Part shown: piece by piece, positions 18,499 through 27,028 of the stretch | How the letters are laid out: the number at the start of each line of letters is the position of its first letter | How positions within the stretch are numbered: the stretch's first letter is position 1 | Assembly: GCF_001010285.1 (NCBI RefSeq) | Contig: NZ_CP011104.1 | Coordinates: 806,001-870,000, forward strand | Source of the DNA: Photorhabdus thracensis | Lineage (GTDB): Bacteria > Pseudomonadota > Gammaproteobacteria > Enterobacterales > Enterobacteriaceae | Direction: 5' to 3' | Length of the DNA stretch: 64,000 nucleotides | The notes under the pieces: generated by a model | Databases searched by the model: none | Told to the model about the DNA's origin: nothing | Seen by the model: the letters and a program-made list of their open reading frames with translations, nothing else | Program-made: the position numbers and the translations under genes

Positions 18499-20057
18499 TA
18501 ACAACCTGTCTGGGTGAGCGTGATGTGTTGGCCCTCGCCCGAGAGCAGACTGAACGGTGGACGACGTGGTTGTTGCCCATTAGCGCGGAGGCGCCGACCG
18601 GGGAGGATCCGGTTCATCACGATGATTTTCAGCGCATGCGCGAAGAGGTCAATAAACTCAGTGGCATTGATACGGCCCTTATCTGTCAATTGGCGGAAAA
18701 ACTGCTGATGACCCACTGCAAAGATGTTCGCGTGGTGACCTATTACGTCTGGGCGCGTCTGCATCAGGAGGGTGAAAACGGTCTGGCTGAGGGGTTGACG
18801 TTGTTAGCCGCGCTGGCGGACCGTTTTGGCGAAACCTTGCTACCCCATCGGGCAGGCAGCCGTCAGGCCGCGCTGGTGTGGCTGACTGGGAGCAAAATTC
18901 AGGCCAGTTTATCCCGCTACCCGGAAGTGAATCGCGCCGATTTTGAACGTGTGCTGGCCGCGCTGGCGTTACTGGAACACGTGTTTGCCGACTGGGACGA
19001 GGCGGCTCGTCCCACCCTCGCCGGGCTGGCGGGACCACTGGAAACACGTCTGGCCCAATCGGGCGGTGTTGACGCTGTGGTGCCGCAAACTATCGCACAG
19101 ACCGATTCGGCGAACGGTGACGTGCCGTCACTCGTCGTGCGGCCCGTGCAGTCCGGGCGTGATTTGCTGGAACAGGCGCGTGAACTGGCGCGTTATCTGC
19201 GTGATCAACCGCAAGGGTGGTTATCCAGTCATCGCCTGATGAAAAGTCTGCGTTGGGATACCGTCCATCAGTTACCGCCACAGGATACCACTGGACTAAC
19301 CCGTTTGGTGCCGCCTCGTACTGAATACCGGGCGCAGTTGAAACGGCTCTACCGGCAACAAAGTTGGCGTGAGTTGTTGGCGCAGGTTGACCGGATGTTT
19401 GCGGAAGGGGTTAACCACTTTTGGCTCGATTTACAGTGGTATCTCTGTCAGACATTAAGCAAATTGGGCCATCCTGATGAAAGTTGGGCGGATATTGTGA
19501 AACAGGATCTGAGCATCCTGCTTGGGCGCCTGCCGGGGCTGGAGAATTTGGCTTATAACGACGGAACACCGTTTGCGGATGAGGTGACCGGTCAGTGGAT
19601 AGCGCGGGACGTGATGGCGGCCCAGGACCACGGGTTACCGGACGCCCCTCCGGCACAGGGTGAGAATGACATTCTGGCGCTGGAAGCGGAGGCGTTACAA
19701 CTGGCGGACAGTGAAGGTATTGAGGCTGCGTTGCGTTGGCTGGGGCAATTGCCGGGGATCATGGGGGTGCGTCCCCGCTGGCTCCAGCGCTTGTTGATGG
19801 CGCGGGTGGCAGAGCAGTACGGCAAAAATGAGATGGCGTTGCATCTGCTTGCGGAGCTGGACACCGACGAACCGTTGGGTCTGAGTGATTGGGAACCGGC
19901 GCTGATGTTTGAAGTGAAAGCCCGGCAACTTAAGTTGTTGCGGATGAAAGCGCAGCGGGGCGAGCAGGATAAAGCGCTGACGGCACAACGCAGGGAAACA
20001 TTGCTGGCCGGATTGGTGGCGATTGATCCGGTCAGGGCGGCGGTGCTGTGTAGCTGA
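18483..20057 (+). CDS. tssA: TssA (ImpA N-terminal domain)
   Basis: TssA primes and caps the growing T6SS tail sheath. The 524-residue protein begins with an ImpA_N domain (about 1-130; includes ISAEAPTGEDP and the LTLLAALADRFG helix) and has a long VasJ-like C-terminal part. ATG 18483 overlaps tssM by 16 bases. It is followed by a 97-base gap with a small hairpin before tssF, the only clear break in the tssM-to-vasL run. Confidence 0.92.
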   Translation: MLQRLITTCLGERDVLALAREQTERWTTWLLPISAEAPTGEDPVHHDDFQRMREEVNKLSGIDTALICQLAEKLLMTHCKDVRVVTYYVWARLHQEGENGLAEGLTLLAALADRFGETLLPHRAGSRQAALVWLTGSKIQASLSRYPEVNRADFERVLAALALLEHVFADWDEAARPTLAGLAGPLETRLAQSGGVDAVVPQTIAQTDSANGDVPSLVVRPVQSGRDLLEQARELARYLRDQPQGWLSSHRLMKSLRWDTVHQLPPQDTTGLTRLVPPRTEYRAQLKRLYRQQSWRELLAQVDRMFAEGVNHFWLDLQWYLCQTLSKLGHPDESWADIVKQDLSILLGRLPGLENLAYNDGTPFADEVTGQWIARDVMAAQDHGLPDAPPAQGENDILALEAEALQLADSEGIEAALRWLGQLPGIMGVRPRWLQRLLMARVAEQYGKNEMALHLLAELDTDEPLGLSDWEPALMFEVKARQLKLLRMKAQRGEQDKALTAQRRETLLAGLVAIDPVRAAVLCS

Positions 20058-20083
20058 TTGCCCTTGGAACACGGCAGGGCAAT
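20057..20083 (+). other. Hairpin between tssA and tssF
   Basis: ATTGCCCT (20057-20064) pairs perfectly with AGGGCAAT (20076-20083) around an 11-base loop, starting on the tssA stop codon. There is no following T run, so it is not a convincing terminator; it may be an mRNA-processing or stability element. Confidence 0.45.
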
Positions 20084-20154
20084 CTTATCCCTGTCCGACC
20101 CGTTTTACCCTCTTCACTGTATTTATTCTGAACCCTTTATTTGAGGACAATCCG

Positions 20155-21930
20155 ATGGATGATTTAATCCTGCGCTACTACGAGGCAGAAATGCGCTACC
20201 TGCGTGAAGCGGGCAGAGAGTTTGCAAAAGCCTATCCTGACCGGGCGGCCATGCTCAATCTGGATAGAGTCGGCACACGTGACCCCTATGTGGAGCGTCT
20301 GTTTGAAGGCTTTGCCTTTCTGATGGGCCGCCTGCGCGAGAAGCTGGATGATGACTTGCCGGAGTTGACGGAAGGGCTGGTCAGTTTGTTGTGGCCGCAT
20401 TACCTGCGCACGATCCCTTCACTGTCCATTGTGGAACTGGGCGCGGATTGGGCACAGTTGAAACAGCTGAAAAATCCGGTGCAGGTGAAAAAGGGCTTTG
20501 AGGTGCTTTCGCAACCGATCGGCCCACAACAGACCCGGTGTCGCTATACCACCACCCAGGCGGTTCAATTGTTGCCTATGATGCTGACTGACGCCGCCCT
20601 TAAGGCTGAACCGGATGGCCGTTCTGTCATTCGCTTGCGGTTTGAGTGCGGAACTTTGGTGGACTGGCGCCAGATTGATTTGAGTTGTTTGCCACTGTAC
20701 CTGAGTGCGGACAGCCCGCTGGCCTGTGCATTACATCGGGCATTGACCCTTCAGACGCAACAGCTTTATTTACGCCTGCCCGACCAGCCTGACCGCCAGC
20801 CGTTTGACGGGGGATTCTCGCCGCGGGGATTTGGCGATGAGGAAAGGCTGTGGCCGAAAGGGGACAGTGCGTTCAGTGGTTATCAGCTGCTGCTGGAGTA
20901 TTTTACCTTCCGCGAGAAATTCATGTTTGTTGCGCTTTGTGGGCTGGAAAAGCTGACGATCCCCGACAGAACGCCGTGGTTTGAGCTGGATGTGGTGCTG
21001 CGTGAAAGCTGGCCTGGTGAGTGGCCGTTTTCTGCGGAGCATATCCGTTTGCATTGCGCCCCGGTGATTAATCTGTTTCCGCTGGAATCCGATCCGTTGC
21101 CGCTGTCGCCGTTGAAAACGGAGTATTTGCTGCACCCGATGCGCCTTCAGGACGGGCATACCGAGATTTATTCGGTGGATGCGGTGGTCTCCTCAAAACG
21201 CAGTGAGCACCAGTCGTATGTGCCCTTCAGTAGTTTCCGCCACAAAGGCGGTATGCTGCGCCATGACGCGCCGGAGCGTTACTACCATACCCGGGTGAAA
21301 CGAGGGCCGTCGGGTTTGTACGACACCTGGCTGATTCTGGGCGGGGAGGCGGTTGATAATAATGCGGGATCGCGTGAAGAAGAAAATCTGTCACTCACGA
21401 TGACCGGCACTAATGGGCAACTGCCTCGCCGGGCATTGCAGGAGACGCTGTTGGATACGGCGGTGTCTCCCCCGTTGGCGGGACTGACCGTGCGTAATCT
21501 GTGTGAACCGACATTGCCATGTTATCCGCCAAACCGGGATCGCTTTCACTGGCGGGTACTCAGTCATCTCGGCTCCCATTTCCTCAGTTTGATGGATAAC
21601 CCGGAAGTGTTGCGCGGTACGCTGGCGCTGTACGACTGGACCGACGATGACATGAACGCGCGCCGTCTGGCAGCCATTGTGGCGGTGAAACATGGGCTTA
21701 TCGAACGGTTTGAGCAGGGATGCCTGCAACGGGGGGTGCATATCGAAGTCACGCTGGACAGCAATGGCTTTTCAGGGGCCGGGGATATCTGTCTGTTCGG
21801 GGAGATGCTCAGTCGCTTTTTTGCCTTGTACACCGATATCCATTTGTTTAACCGGCTGACGCTGATCTTACAACCCACAGGGGAACGTTTGTTATGGCAA
21901 GAGAAACACAGTCAGTGCATTCCCGGCTAA
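20155..21930 (+). CDS. tssF: TssF baseplate protein
   Basis: TssF is the main wedge component of the T6SS baseplate (with TssG and TssE). The start is ATG 20155, preceded by TGAGGA; this gives 591 residues, beginning MDDLILRYYEAEMRYLREAG, the typical TssF N terminus, and containing the family's DPYVERLFEGFAFL segment. An upstream in-frame extension to 20023 runs back into tssA and is not credible. The 3' end overlaps tssG by 37 bases, the usual coupled tssF-tssG pair. Confidence 0.95.
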   Translation: MDDLILRYYEAEMRYLREAGREFAKAYPDRAAMLNLDRVGTRDPYVERLFEGFAFLMGRLREKLDDDLPELTEGLVSLLWPHYLRTIPSLSIVELGADWAQLKQLKNPVQVKKGFEVLSQPIGPQQTRCRYTTTQAVQLLPMMLTDAALKAEPDGRSVIRLRFECGTLVDWRQIDLSCLPLYLSADSPLACALHRALTLQTQQLYLRLPDQPDRQPFDGGFSPRGFGDEERLWPKGDSAFSGYQLLLEYFTFREKFMFVALCGLEKLTIPDRTPWFELDVVLRESWPGEWPFSAEHIRLHCAPVINLFPLESDPLPLSPLKTEYLLHPMRLQDGHTEIYSVDAVVSSKRSEHQSYVPFSSFRHKGGMLRHDAPERYYHTRVKRGPSGLYDTWLILGGEAVDNNAGSREEENLSLTMTGTNGQLPRRALQETLLDTAVSPPLAGLTVRNLCEPTLPCYPPNRDRFHWRVLSHLGSHFLSLMDNPEVLRGTLALYDWTDDDMNARRLAAIVAVKHGLIERFEQGCLQRGVHIEVTLDSNGFSGAGDICLFGEMLSRFFALYTDIHLFNRLTLILQPTGERLLWQEKHSQCIPG

Positions 21931-22985
21931 TGTCCGTACTGAAAGCCGATATTTCGACGCTCAATTTCTATCAGTTCTGTCAGGCCATTGAGCGCACGGT
22001 CCCGGATCGGCACCCCCTGGGCAGTACGGATAATCCCGCCGATGACGTGATACGTTTCCGGCCCCATCCGGGGATGGGGTTCCCTATCAGTGAACTGAAA
22101 ACGATAGAAACGGACAGTCGTCATCCGGATCGTCCACCGACGGCCAGAACCACCTTTATGGGGCTGTACGGCGTGGATTCCCCGTTGCCGACCGCTTACC
22201 TGAATGATATCGCCCAACACCGGGAAGGACATGACGCGGTTGAAGCCTTTCTGGATATGTTTAATCACCGGATATTCACTCAGTTTTACCGTATCTGGCG
22301 TAAATACTCCTACCCGGCGACGTTTGCCGCCGGGGGCAGCGACCAAACATCTCAGTGTTTACTGGGGCTGATTGGCTTGGGTATCCCGGGCAGTCAGCAG
22401 CAGATTACCACGCCGGCCTCCCGTTTTCTGGCGTTGCTCAGTGTAATGCGTCTGCCGACCCGGACGGCGGAAGGGGTATCGGCGCTGGTGACGTTGCTGG
22501 CGCCGCAGACCCGTGTCGTGGTGACGCCATCCTGCCCGCGGCAGATCCATCTGATGCAACCGGCCGGTTTTTCAGACTCGCAGCCGATTTCCCTGTCGCA
22601 ACGTACCGTGCTAGGCAGGATCGGCACGGATATCAACAGTCAGTTATTGCTGGCGTTGCACACGGATTGCCCGGAGGAAGCGCGGGGCTGGCTGCCGGGC
22701 GGGCAATTGCAGACGGATTTATTCGTGTTGTTGCGCGTTTATCTGGGCTGGCGGTACCGGGCCCGGCTGCAATTGACCCTTCAGACCCGAATATTACCGG
22801 TGCCGGTGTTGGGCAGCGAGAAGCCGGTTCAACTGGGGCTGACTGGGGTGTTAGGGCTGAAGGCTGAAGATAATCGGGGAGCGGTACCTGACAAAATGAC
22901 GGTGGATCTGGGGGATTATCAGGGGCTACCGCCGAATAATCATCAAAACACAGGAGGACACGATGTTAACTATGCCTTTATATAA
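21894..22985 (+). CDS. tssG: TssG baseplate protein
   Basis: TssG completes the TssF2-TssG wedge of the T6SS baseplate. The 363-residue protein shows family segments FRPHPGMGFP, TTFMGLYGVDSPLP and FLDMFNHRIFTQFYRIWRKY. Start ATG 21894 lies inside tssF (37-base overlap); a second in-frame ATG at 21930 is a possible alternative, because it falls at the tssF stop. The end overlaps tssJ by 23 bases. Confidence 0.94.
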   Translation: MARETQSVHSRLMSVLKADISTLNFYQFCQAIERTVPDRHPLGSTDNPADDVIRFRPHPGMGFPISELKTIETDSRHPDRPPTARTTFMGLYGVDSPLPTAYLNDIAQHREGHDAVEAFLDMFNHRIFTQFYRIWRKYSYPATFAAGGSDQTSQCLLGLIGLGIPGSQQQITTPASRFLALLSVMRLPTRTAEGVSALVTLLAPQTRVVVTPSCPRQIHLMQPAGFSDSQPISLSQRTVLGRIGTDINSQLLLALHTDCPEEARGWLPGGQLQTDLFVLLRVYLGWRYRARLQLTLQTRILPVPVLGSEKPVQLGLTGVLGLKAEDNRGAVPDKMTVDLGDYQGLPPNNHQNTGGHDVNYAFI

Positions 22986-23502
22986 AGCCGTGCCGATGAT
23001 AGCGGCAATAACCTTACTGTTGACCGGCTGCGGTCTGACTCAGACGGTAACGGAGGGCACGGTATCCGTTACACATGCCCTTTTTCATCGACAGGTGAAA
23101 ACATTGCGGCTGGATTTTACGCCCCGGGCAGCGGTCAACACGGATAGCGGGGAAAATGTTGCCCTGTCTGTCCCTGCGCTGGTCCGGGTTTATCAGTTGC
23201 GGGATAACAACGCGCTGGAAAAAGCGGATTACGCAGATTTGCTGGAGAACGGTGACCGTGTACTCGGCACCGATTGTCTGGCGAGCGGCGAGGTGGTGGT
23301 CAAACCGGGGGGACATGCCGCTCTCAATATGCCGATGGCGGCACAGGCGAAATATGTTGCGGTGGTGGGGCTGTTCAGACGACCCGATTTAACCGGGGCG
23401 ACCTGGCGCACCCTCATCAAGCGCAATGCGCTGTTACCGGATAAGCCCCGCACGATTGAATTGAATGCCGGTGGCTTGACTCTATTGCCTGAAAAGGAGT
23501 GA
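22963..23502 (+). CDS. tssJ: TssJ outer-membrane lipoprotein
   Basis: TssJ is the lipoprotein that fixes the TssM periplasmic domain to the outer membrane. The 179-residue protein has an N-terminal signal with the lipobox LLTGC, cysteine at about residue 23, then Gly-Leu, which does not give an inner-membrane retention signal. The beta-sandwich contains the family's LVRVYQLRDNNALEKADY segment. An AGGAGG site at 22951 precedes ATG 22963; ATG 22972 is a possible alternative. Confidence 0.93.
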   Translation: MLTMPLYKAVPMIAAITLLLTGCGLTQTVTEGTVSVTHALFHRQVKTLRLDFTPRAAVNTDSGENVALSVPALVRVYQLRDNNALEKADYADLLENGDRVLGTDCLASGEVVVKPGGHAALNMPMAAQAKYVAVVGLFRRPDLTGATWRTLIKRNALLPDKPRTIELNAGGLTLLPEKE

Positions 23503-23506
23503 GTTG

Positions 23507-23947
23507 ATGAAAAAGAAAATCAACAAGCCTTCTCTGCATGAATGCCTTTTCGGCAACTTTAGCGGCGGTTTGGATTTGCATCAGGTCAGCGAAGAAAACC
23601 AGGTGATTTTATCGGTACTGGACAATATGCAGTGTATCCTCAATTGCCGGGCGGGTTCACTGACCCATCTGCCGGATTATGGCCTGCCTGATCTCAGTAC
23701 TATCCTGCAAGGATTACCCGCGTCGTCACAGCGTTTGATCTCGACGATTGAACACACGCTGTTGACCTATGAACCCCGCCTGAAGCAGGTCAGTGTCACG
23801 TTATTGCCGGAGATCGAACCGGCGCATTTGCGTTATCACATCCACGCCGAACTGAAAGGGGTGGGGCGGGTGCATTTTGACACGGAATTTGTCCCGGAAG
23901 GGAAAGTCTTGATCCGCCATCTGCGCCAGCAAGGGCGGATAGATTAA
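23507..23947 (+). CDS. tssE: TssE, gp25-like baseplate protein
   Basis: TssE is the T4 gp25-like subunit that starts sheath assembly at the baseplate. ATG 23507 is preferred over the TTG three bases before it; the product has 146 residues. It contains the diagnostic NCRAGSLTHLPDYGLPD stretch (gp25 core) and an ERR-type end region. It starts 4 bases after the tssJ stop and continues the coupled run. Confidence 0.94.
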   Translation: MKKKINKPSLHECLFGNFSGGLDLHQVSEENQVILSVLDNMQCILNCRAGSLTHLPDYGLPDLSTILQGLPASSQRLISTIEHTLLTYEPRLKQVSVTLLPEIEPAHLRYHIHAELKGVGRVHFDTEFVPEGKVLIRHLRQQGRID

Positions 23948-23973
23948 TCTTTGATGAGGCTATAAGGAAAGTG

Positions 23974-25205
23974 ATGACTGAAAATACTGTTTATACCGGG
24001 GGTGACCCCCGTACACGACCTGAATTCTGTGCATTAAAAGCAGAAATGAGCAAACTGAGCCATCCGGCACGGCCTGACGTTGATTGGGCCAGAGTTGAAC
24101 AGCTTTGTTTGACGTTATTTCAGGTCAACGGTGTAGAACTGCAAAGTGCCGCCTGGTATACACTGGCCCGTGCGCAACGGGCTGGACTAGCGGGTATTCA
24201 TGAAGGATTGGCACTGATTGAGGGGTTAGTGGCCCATCAATGGTCGCAATTCTGGCCTCAAGCGACACAGGCGCGGGTTAAAATTTTCGCCTGGCTGGTT
24301 GCACGGTTGCAGCAAACGTTGCGGGCTTGTGTCTTCGCCTGCATCGATTTGCCGCTGATTTACCGTACAGAAAAGACCCTTGAACAGTTGTGTGAAGAGT
24401 TGCAACGTCTGGAGCTGAAACATGTCAGCCAACTCGATAGCCTCCGTGTGCAGCTTCACAACAATGCCCGGCGCTTAGAGAGAGTGGCTCAGGAAAAGGG
24501 GGGGATGCCTGTCTCTGTTTCCTCAGCACAACTTGGGGACAATGCTATTTTGACGCCTCTGGAACCTGCTCAGCCCTAACGGATATATATGGTGCGTGAA
24601 ACTGCCGCCCGTGTACAACCCCAAGTCAACGTGGTCCGAGTTTTACCTGTGCCCCGTTGGAAAGTCTGGCACGGTTTTGTCGCGGGTGTCGCGTTGTGTG
24701 CGTTGGCAGTGACCAGTGTTTGGTGGGTGAAAGGTATGCGACAAGCGCCGCCGCTGGCGCAGACATTGCAAGTGACCACGCAGCCTTTGCCGCGGACCTT
24801 GCTCCCAGCGCAACTTGCCGAGTTACGTCACCCAGACAATGCCGTGTTGTTGAATCAGTTGCAGGAGAAAACGCTGGCAGCCAGCCGGTCGCAACTGGCA
24901 AGTTTGGATACCTTGCCTGTGTTATGGCGATTGACGTATGGGGTGCAGCTATTACACCAACTGCGAACATTATGGCCAGCCAAACGGTGCGAGAGATGGA
25001 GAAACAGTGGCAACAGCAACGTAAAGCTACAGCGTTACCTGTCTCTGAACTGGAAAATTACCACCTGGCTCAATCGCGTCTGCAACGATTAGCGGCCCGC
25101 CTTGATGGGCTGGATGAAAGACGCGGTCGTTATCTCACCATGCTTTTCGCGGGAAGCCCCTTCCTTTCAGGTAGGGGAGGATGTCAAGGCCCTTTTTTAA
25201 GGTGA
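23974..25205 (+). pseudogene. vasL-like T6SS gene, broken by a stop codon and a frameshift
   Basis: Three readable pieces resemble one VasL protein. Piece 1 (23974-24579, 201 residues) is an ImpA_N domain like that of TssA. After its TAA the same frame stays open from 24589 with a membrane segment (WHGFVAGVALCALAVTSVWW) and a linker up to about 24980. There the expected sequence jumps to another frame: MASQTVREMEKQWQQQ onward, ending near RLDGLDERRGRYLT, the VasL C-terminal pattern. So either the gene is decayed or piece 1 works alone. VasL-type proteins are accessory sheath stabilisers, so loss need not abolish secretion. The extreme C terminus may have shifted frame again. Confidence 0.75.
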
Positions 25206-25288
25206 TTGTTAGAAATGGTATTTATTCAGCGCCTAAAAATCCCCTAAAGAGGGATTGAGTACAGAGAAAGTTTGTGCCTGGTGCAATG

Positions 25289-25891
25289 TTACTTATATGT
25301 TGATATCACGTCGAAAATTTTGCTCAATAATAACTTTATATCTTCCGGAGTCATCGTGTCTAATTTTTGTTTGAATTTATTAGCATCTGTGTATGAAGTT
25401 GAACCCGATGTGTCTAAGCCTAGAATTAACCACTCAATTGACGTATTGCTGGCGTGTGCAAGTGCAGCCACTTTATCAATTGATGGGTAAGTTAAACCGT
25501 TTAAGTAGCTCCAGATTGCTGTTTCTGACAGACCACAACGTCGGGCAAATGTGGCGGTGGGCTCATCTTGCATGGCTTCACGTAAACGCCGACCAAAATG
25601 AGTGATTCTATCATCAAGGATCCCTAAAATTAACCATTCTATTGACGTATTGCTGGCGTGTGCAAGTGCAGCTACTTTATCAATCGATGGGTAAGTTAAA
25701 CCGTCCAAATAGTTCCATATCGCTTTATCGGACAGACCACAACGCCGGGCAAATTTGGCGGTGGATTCATTTTGCATAGCTTCACGTAAACGTTGACCAA
25801 AATGGGTGACCCTATCGTCAATGATCATGCGATCTGGCTTATTATTTTTTTTACCTTTTTGAGTGGTTTTTTCTTCGTATGAATCTGTCAT
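25289..25891 (-). CDS. Repressor-like protein with two tandem HTH units
   Basis: The 200-residue protein carries two near-identical ~68-residue units (about residues 25-92 and 93-160), each an XRE/CI-like helix-turn-helix: THFGxRLREAM, then FARRCGLS and ExxIWxYLxGLTYPS. The DNA repeat period is exactly 204 bases. A charged 35-residue N tail is lysine-rich at the start, and a C tail of ~40 residues may dimerise. Two DNA-reading heads in one chain suggest a covalent dimer. It lies convergent with the broken vasL and divergent from the PAS4-LuxR array. A dyad right before its start codon could be its operator. Target genes are unknown. Confidence 0.8.
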   Translation of the reverse strand: MTDSYEEKTTQKGKKNNKPDRMIIDDRVTHFGQRLREAMQNESTAKFARRCGLSDKAIWNYLDGLTYPSIDKVAALAHASNTSIEWLILGILDDRITHFGRRLREAMQDEPTATFARRCGLSETAIWSYLNGLTYPSIDKVAALAHASNTSIEWLILGLDTSGSTSYTDANKFKQKLDTMTPEDIKLLLSKIFDVISTYK

Positions 25892-25898
25892 TGAGTAG

Positions 25899-25918
25899 TT
25901 TCTCGCAAATTTGAGAAA
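25899..25918. promoter_or_regulatory. Candidate operator of the double-HTH repressor
   Basis: TTTCTC (25899-25904) and GAGAAA (25913-25918) form a 6-bp inverted repeat with an 8-base centre, 8 bases upstream of the repressor start codon on the minus strand. Placement in the leader fits autorepression; binding is inferred. Confidence 0.45.
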
Positions 25919-26167
25919 AAAAGTGGTTTTGGCTTTACATCTTCTTTTTTATTCAATATTGTCTACCTATAAATAATCATTTATGGTTCTTATCAGAACA
26001 CGTAAGCCTACCATGCCCATATAATATATGCGAGCAGGCAGGATTGGTATTGCATAATTAAAAAATCTCGGTGAAATTTTGCGCAAAAGTGTTATTTATG
26101 AACAATCGGATAGACAATGAAATTAGTTTACATGTGAAAATATAACCATATGTCACCATAATAAGAA

Positions 26168-26182
26168 GTTTCATTGTGAAAC
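26168..26182. promoter_or_regulatory. Perfect 6-3-6 palindrome upstream of PAS4-LuxR array
   Basis: GTTTCATTGTGAAAC is a perfect inverted repeat (GTTTCA/TGAAAC) around TTG. It ends 45 bases before the -35 box of the array promoter, a position suited to an activator or repressor of LuxR type. Confidence 0.5.
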
Positions 26183-26227
26183 AATATCATCTTTTATTTT
26201 ATAAATAGAATAAAATCATCGTATTTT

Positions 26228-26256
26228 TTGACGAATAAATTATTGTGACCTAATCT
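26228..26256 (+). promoter_or_regulatory. Sigma70-type promoter of PAS4-LuxR array
   Basis: TTGACG, 17-base spacer, TAATCT; the -10 box ends 42 bases before ATG 26299. TAAGGA at 26285-26290 is the RBS. Confidence 0.6.
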
Positions 26257-26298
26257 TTCCTTCAAAGAATATATTATTTAATTAAGTAAGGATTTTCT

Positions 26299-26991
26299 AT
26301 GTCAAATAAGAAAGCCAATCAGCCGAATAATATCGATCCGCAATTAATTCATATGTGGGAAAAAAGTCATGAGCCTTGGGGAGCTAAAGATCTGCAATCA
26401 AGGTTTATCTATGCTAATCCGGCTTTCTATCAATTGCTCAACTTGCCTGAAGATTTCGATATTACGGGGCTTTCAGCGGGAGAATTACCCTCATCTACCG
26501 CAGAACATGAAGAAGAATTCTGTCATCAAGATCAAAAAGTTATTCAAACTATGCAAACAGTTACGTCACTTGAAACTCACCTGTTTGGAAAAAATAACAT
26601 CAAGCAAACCTACCGCTGTGATAAATACCCACTTTGTGATGAAAATGGTCACTGCATCGGTATCATTTTTCATCTGTCCAAAGTTCAAAATTTTTCTACT
26701 GCTTACTACTATGAAAGAACCTCTCCGGCGGCGCTGGAATTCACACCGCCTAATGACATACTGACGCAAACAGAGTGGGAAGTGCTCTTTTTGACCTTGC
26801 GCTCACTGGATGAAGAAGGCATCAGCAAAGAATTAATGTTAAGTACAGAAGACGCCATTAACCATATTCAGTCAATTTACCAAAAATTTAATCTGCCACG
26901 GCATATAGAATTGAAAGATTTCTGCAAAGAAAATAACTTAGATCGTTATGTTCCTGAAAAGTTTGTTACTATCGGTAGTAGGGGATTATAA
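26299..26991 (+). CDS. PAS4-LuxR solo regulator 1 (atypical HTH)
   Basis: The 230-residue protein has an N-terminal PAS4-type sensor (about 15-135; WEKSHEPWGAKDLQSRFIYAN) and a C-terminal LuxR-type region (about 155-215). LuxR solos have no cognate signal synthase; PAS4-LuxR proteins are abundant in Photorhabdus and Xenorhabdus and are thought to sense host-derived molecules. The recognition part here (LSTEDAINHIQSIYQKFNL) keeps the spacing but departs from the IA..L.IS..TV..H pattern seen in gene 2, so DNA contacts may differ or be lost. It leads the array behind the promoter at 26228. Confidence 0.82.
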   Translation: MSNKKANQPNNIDPQLIHMWEKSHEPWGAKDLQSRFIYANPAFYQLLNLPEDFDITGLSAGELPSSTAEHEEEFCHQDQKVIQTMQTVTSLETHLFGKNNIKQTYRCDKYPLCDENGHCIGIIFHLSKVQNFSTAYYYERTSPAALEFTPPNDILTQTEWEVLFLTLRSLDEEGISKELMLSTEDAINHIQSIYQKFNLPRHIELKDFCKENNLDRYVPEKFVTIGSRGL

Positions 26992-27028
26992 ATTTATCAC
27001 TAACATAACTGTACAATAGGATTTTACT

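Larger units (their letters stand above)
25892..26298. other. AT-rich divergent regulatory gap (repressor / PAS4-LuxR array)
   Basis: No gene fits in these 407 bases. It holds the repressor-side dyad at 25899-25918, the GTTTCA-TTG-TGAAAC palindrome at 26168-26182 and a sigma70-type promoter at 26228-26256 pointing right. Confidence 0.7.
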
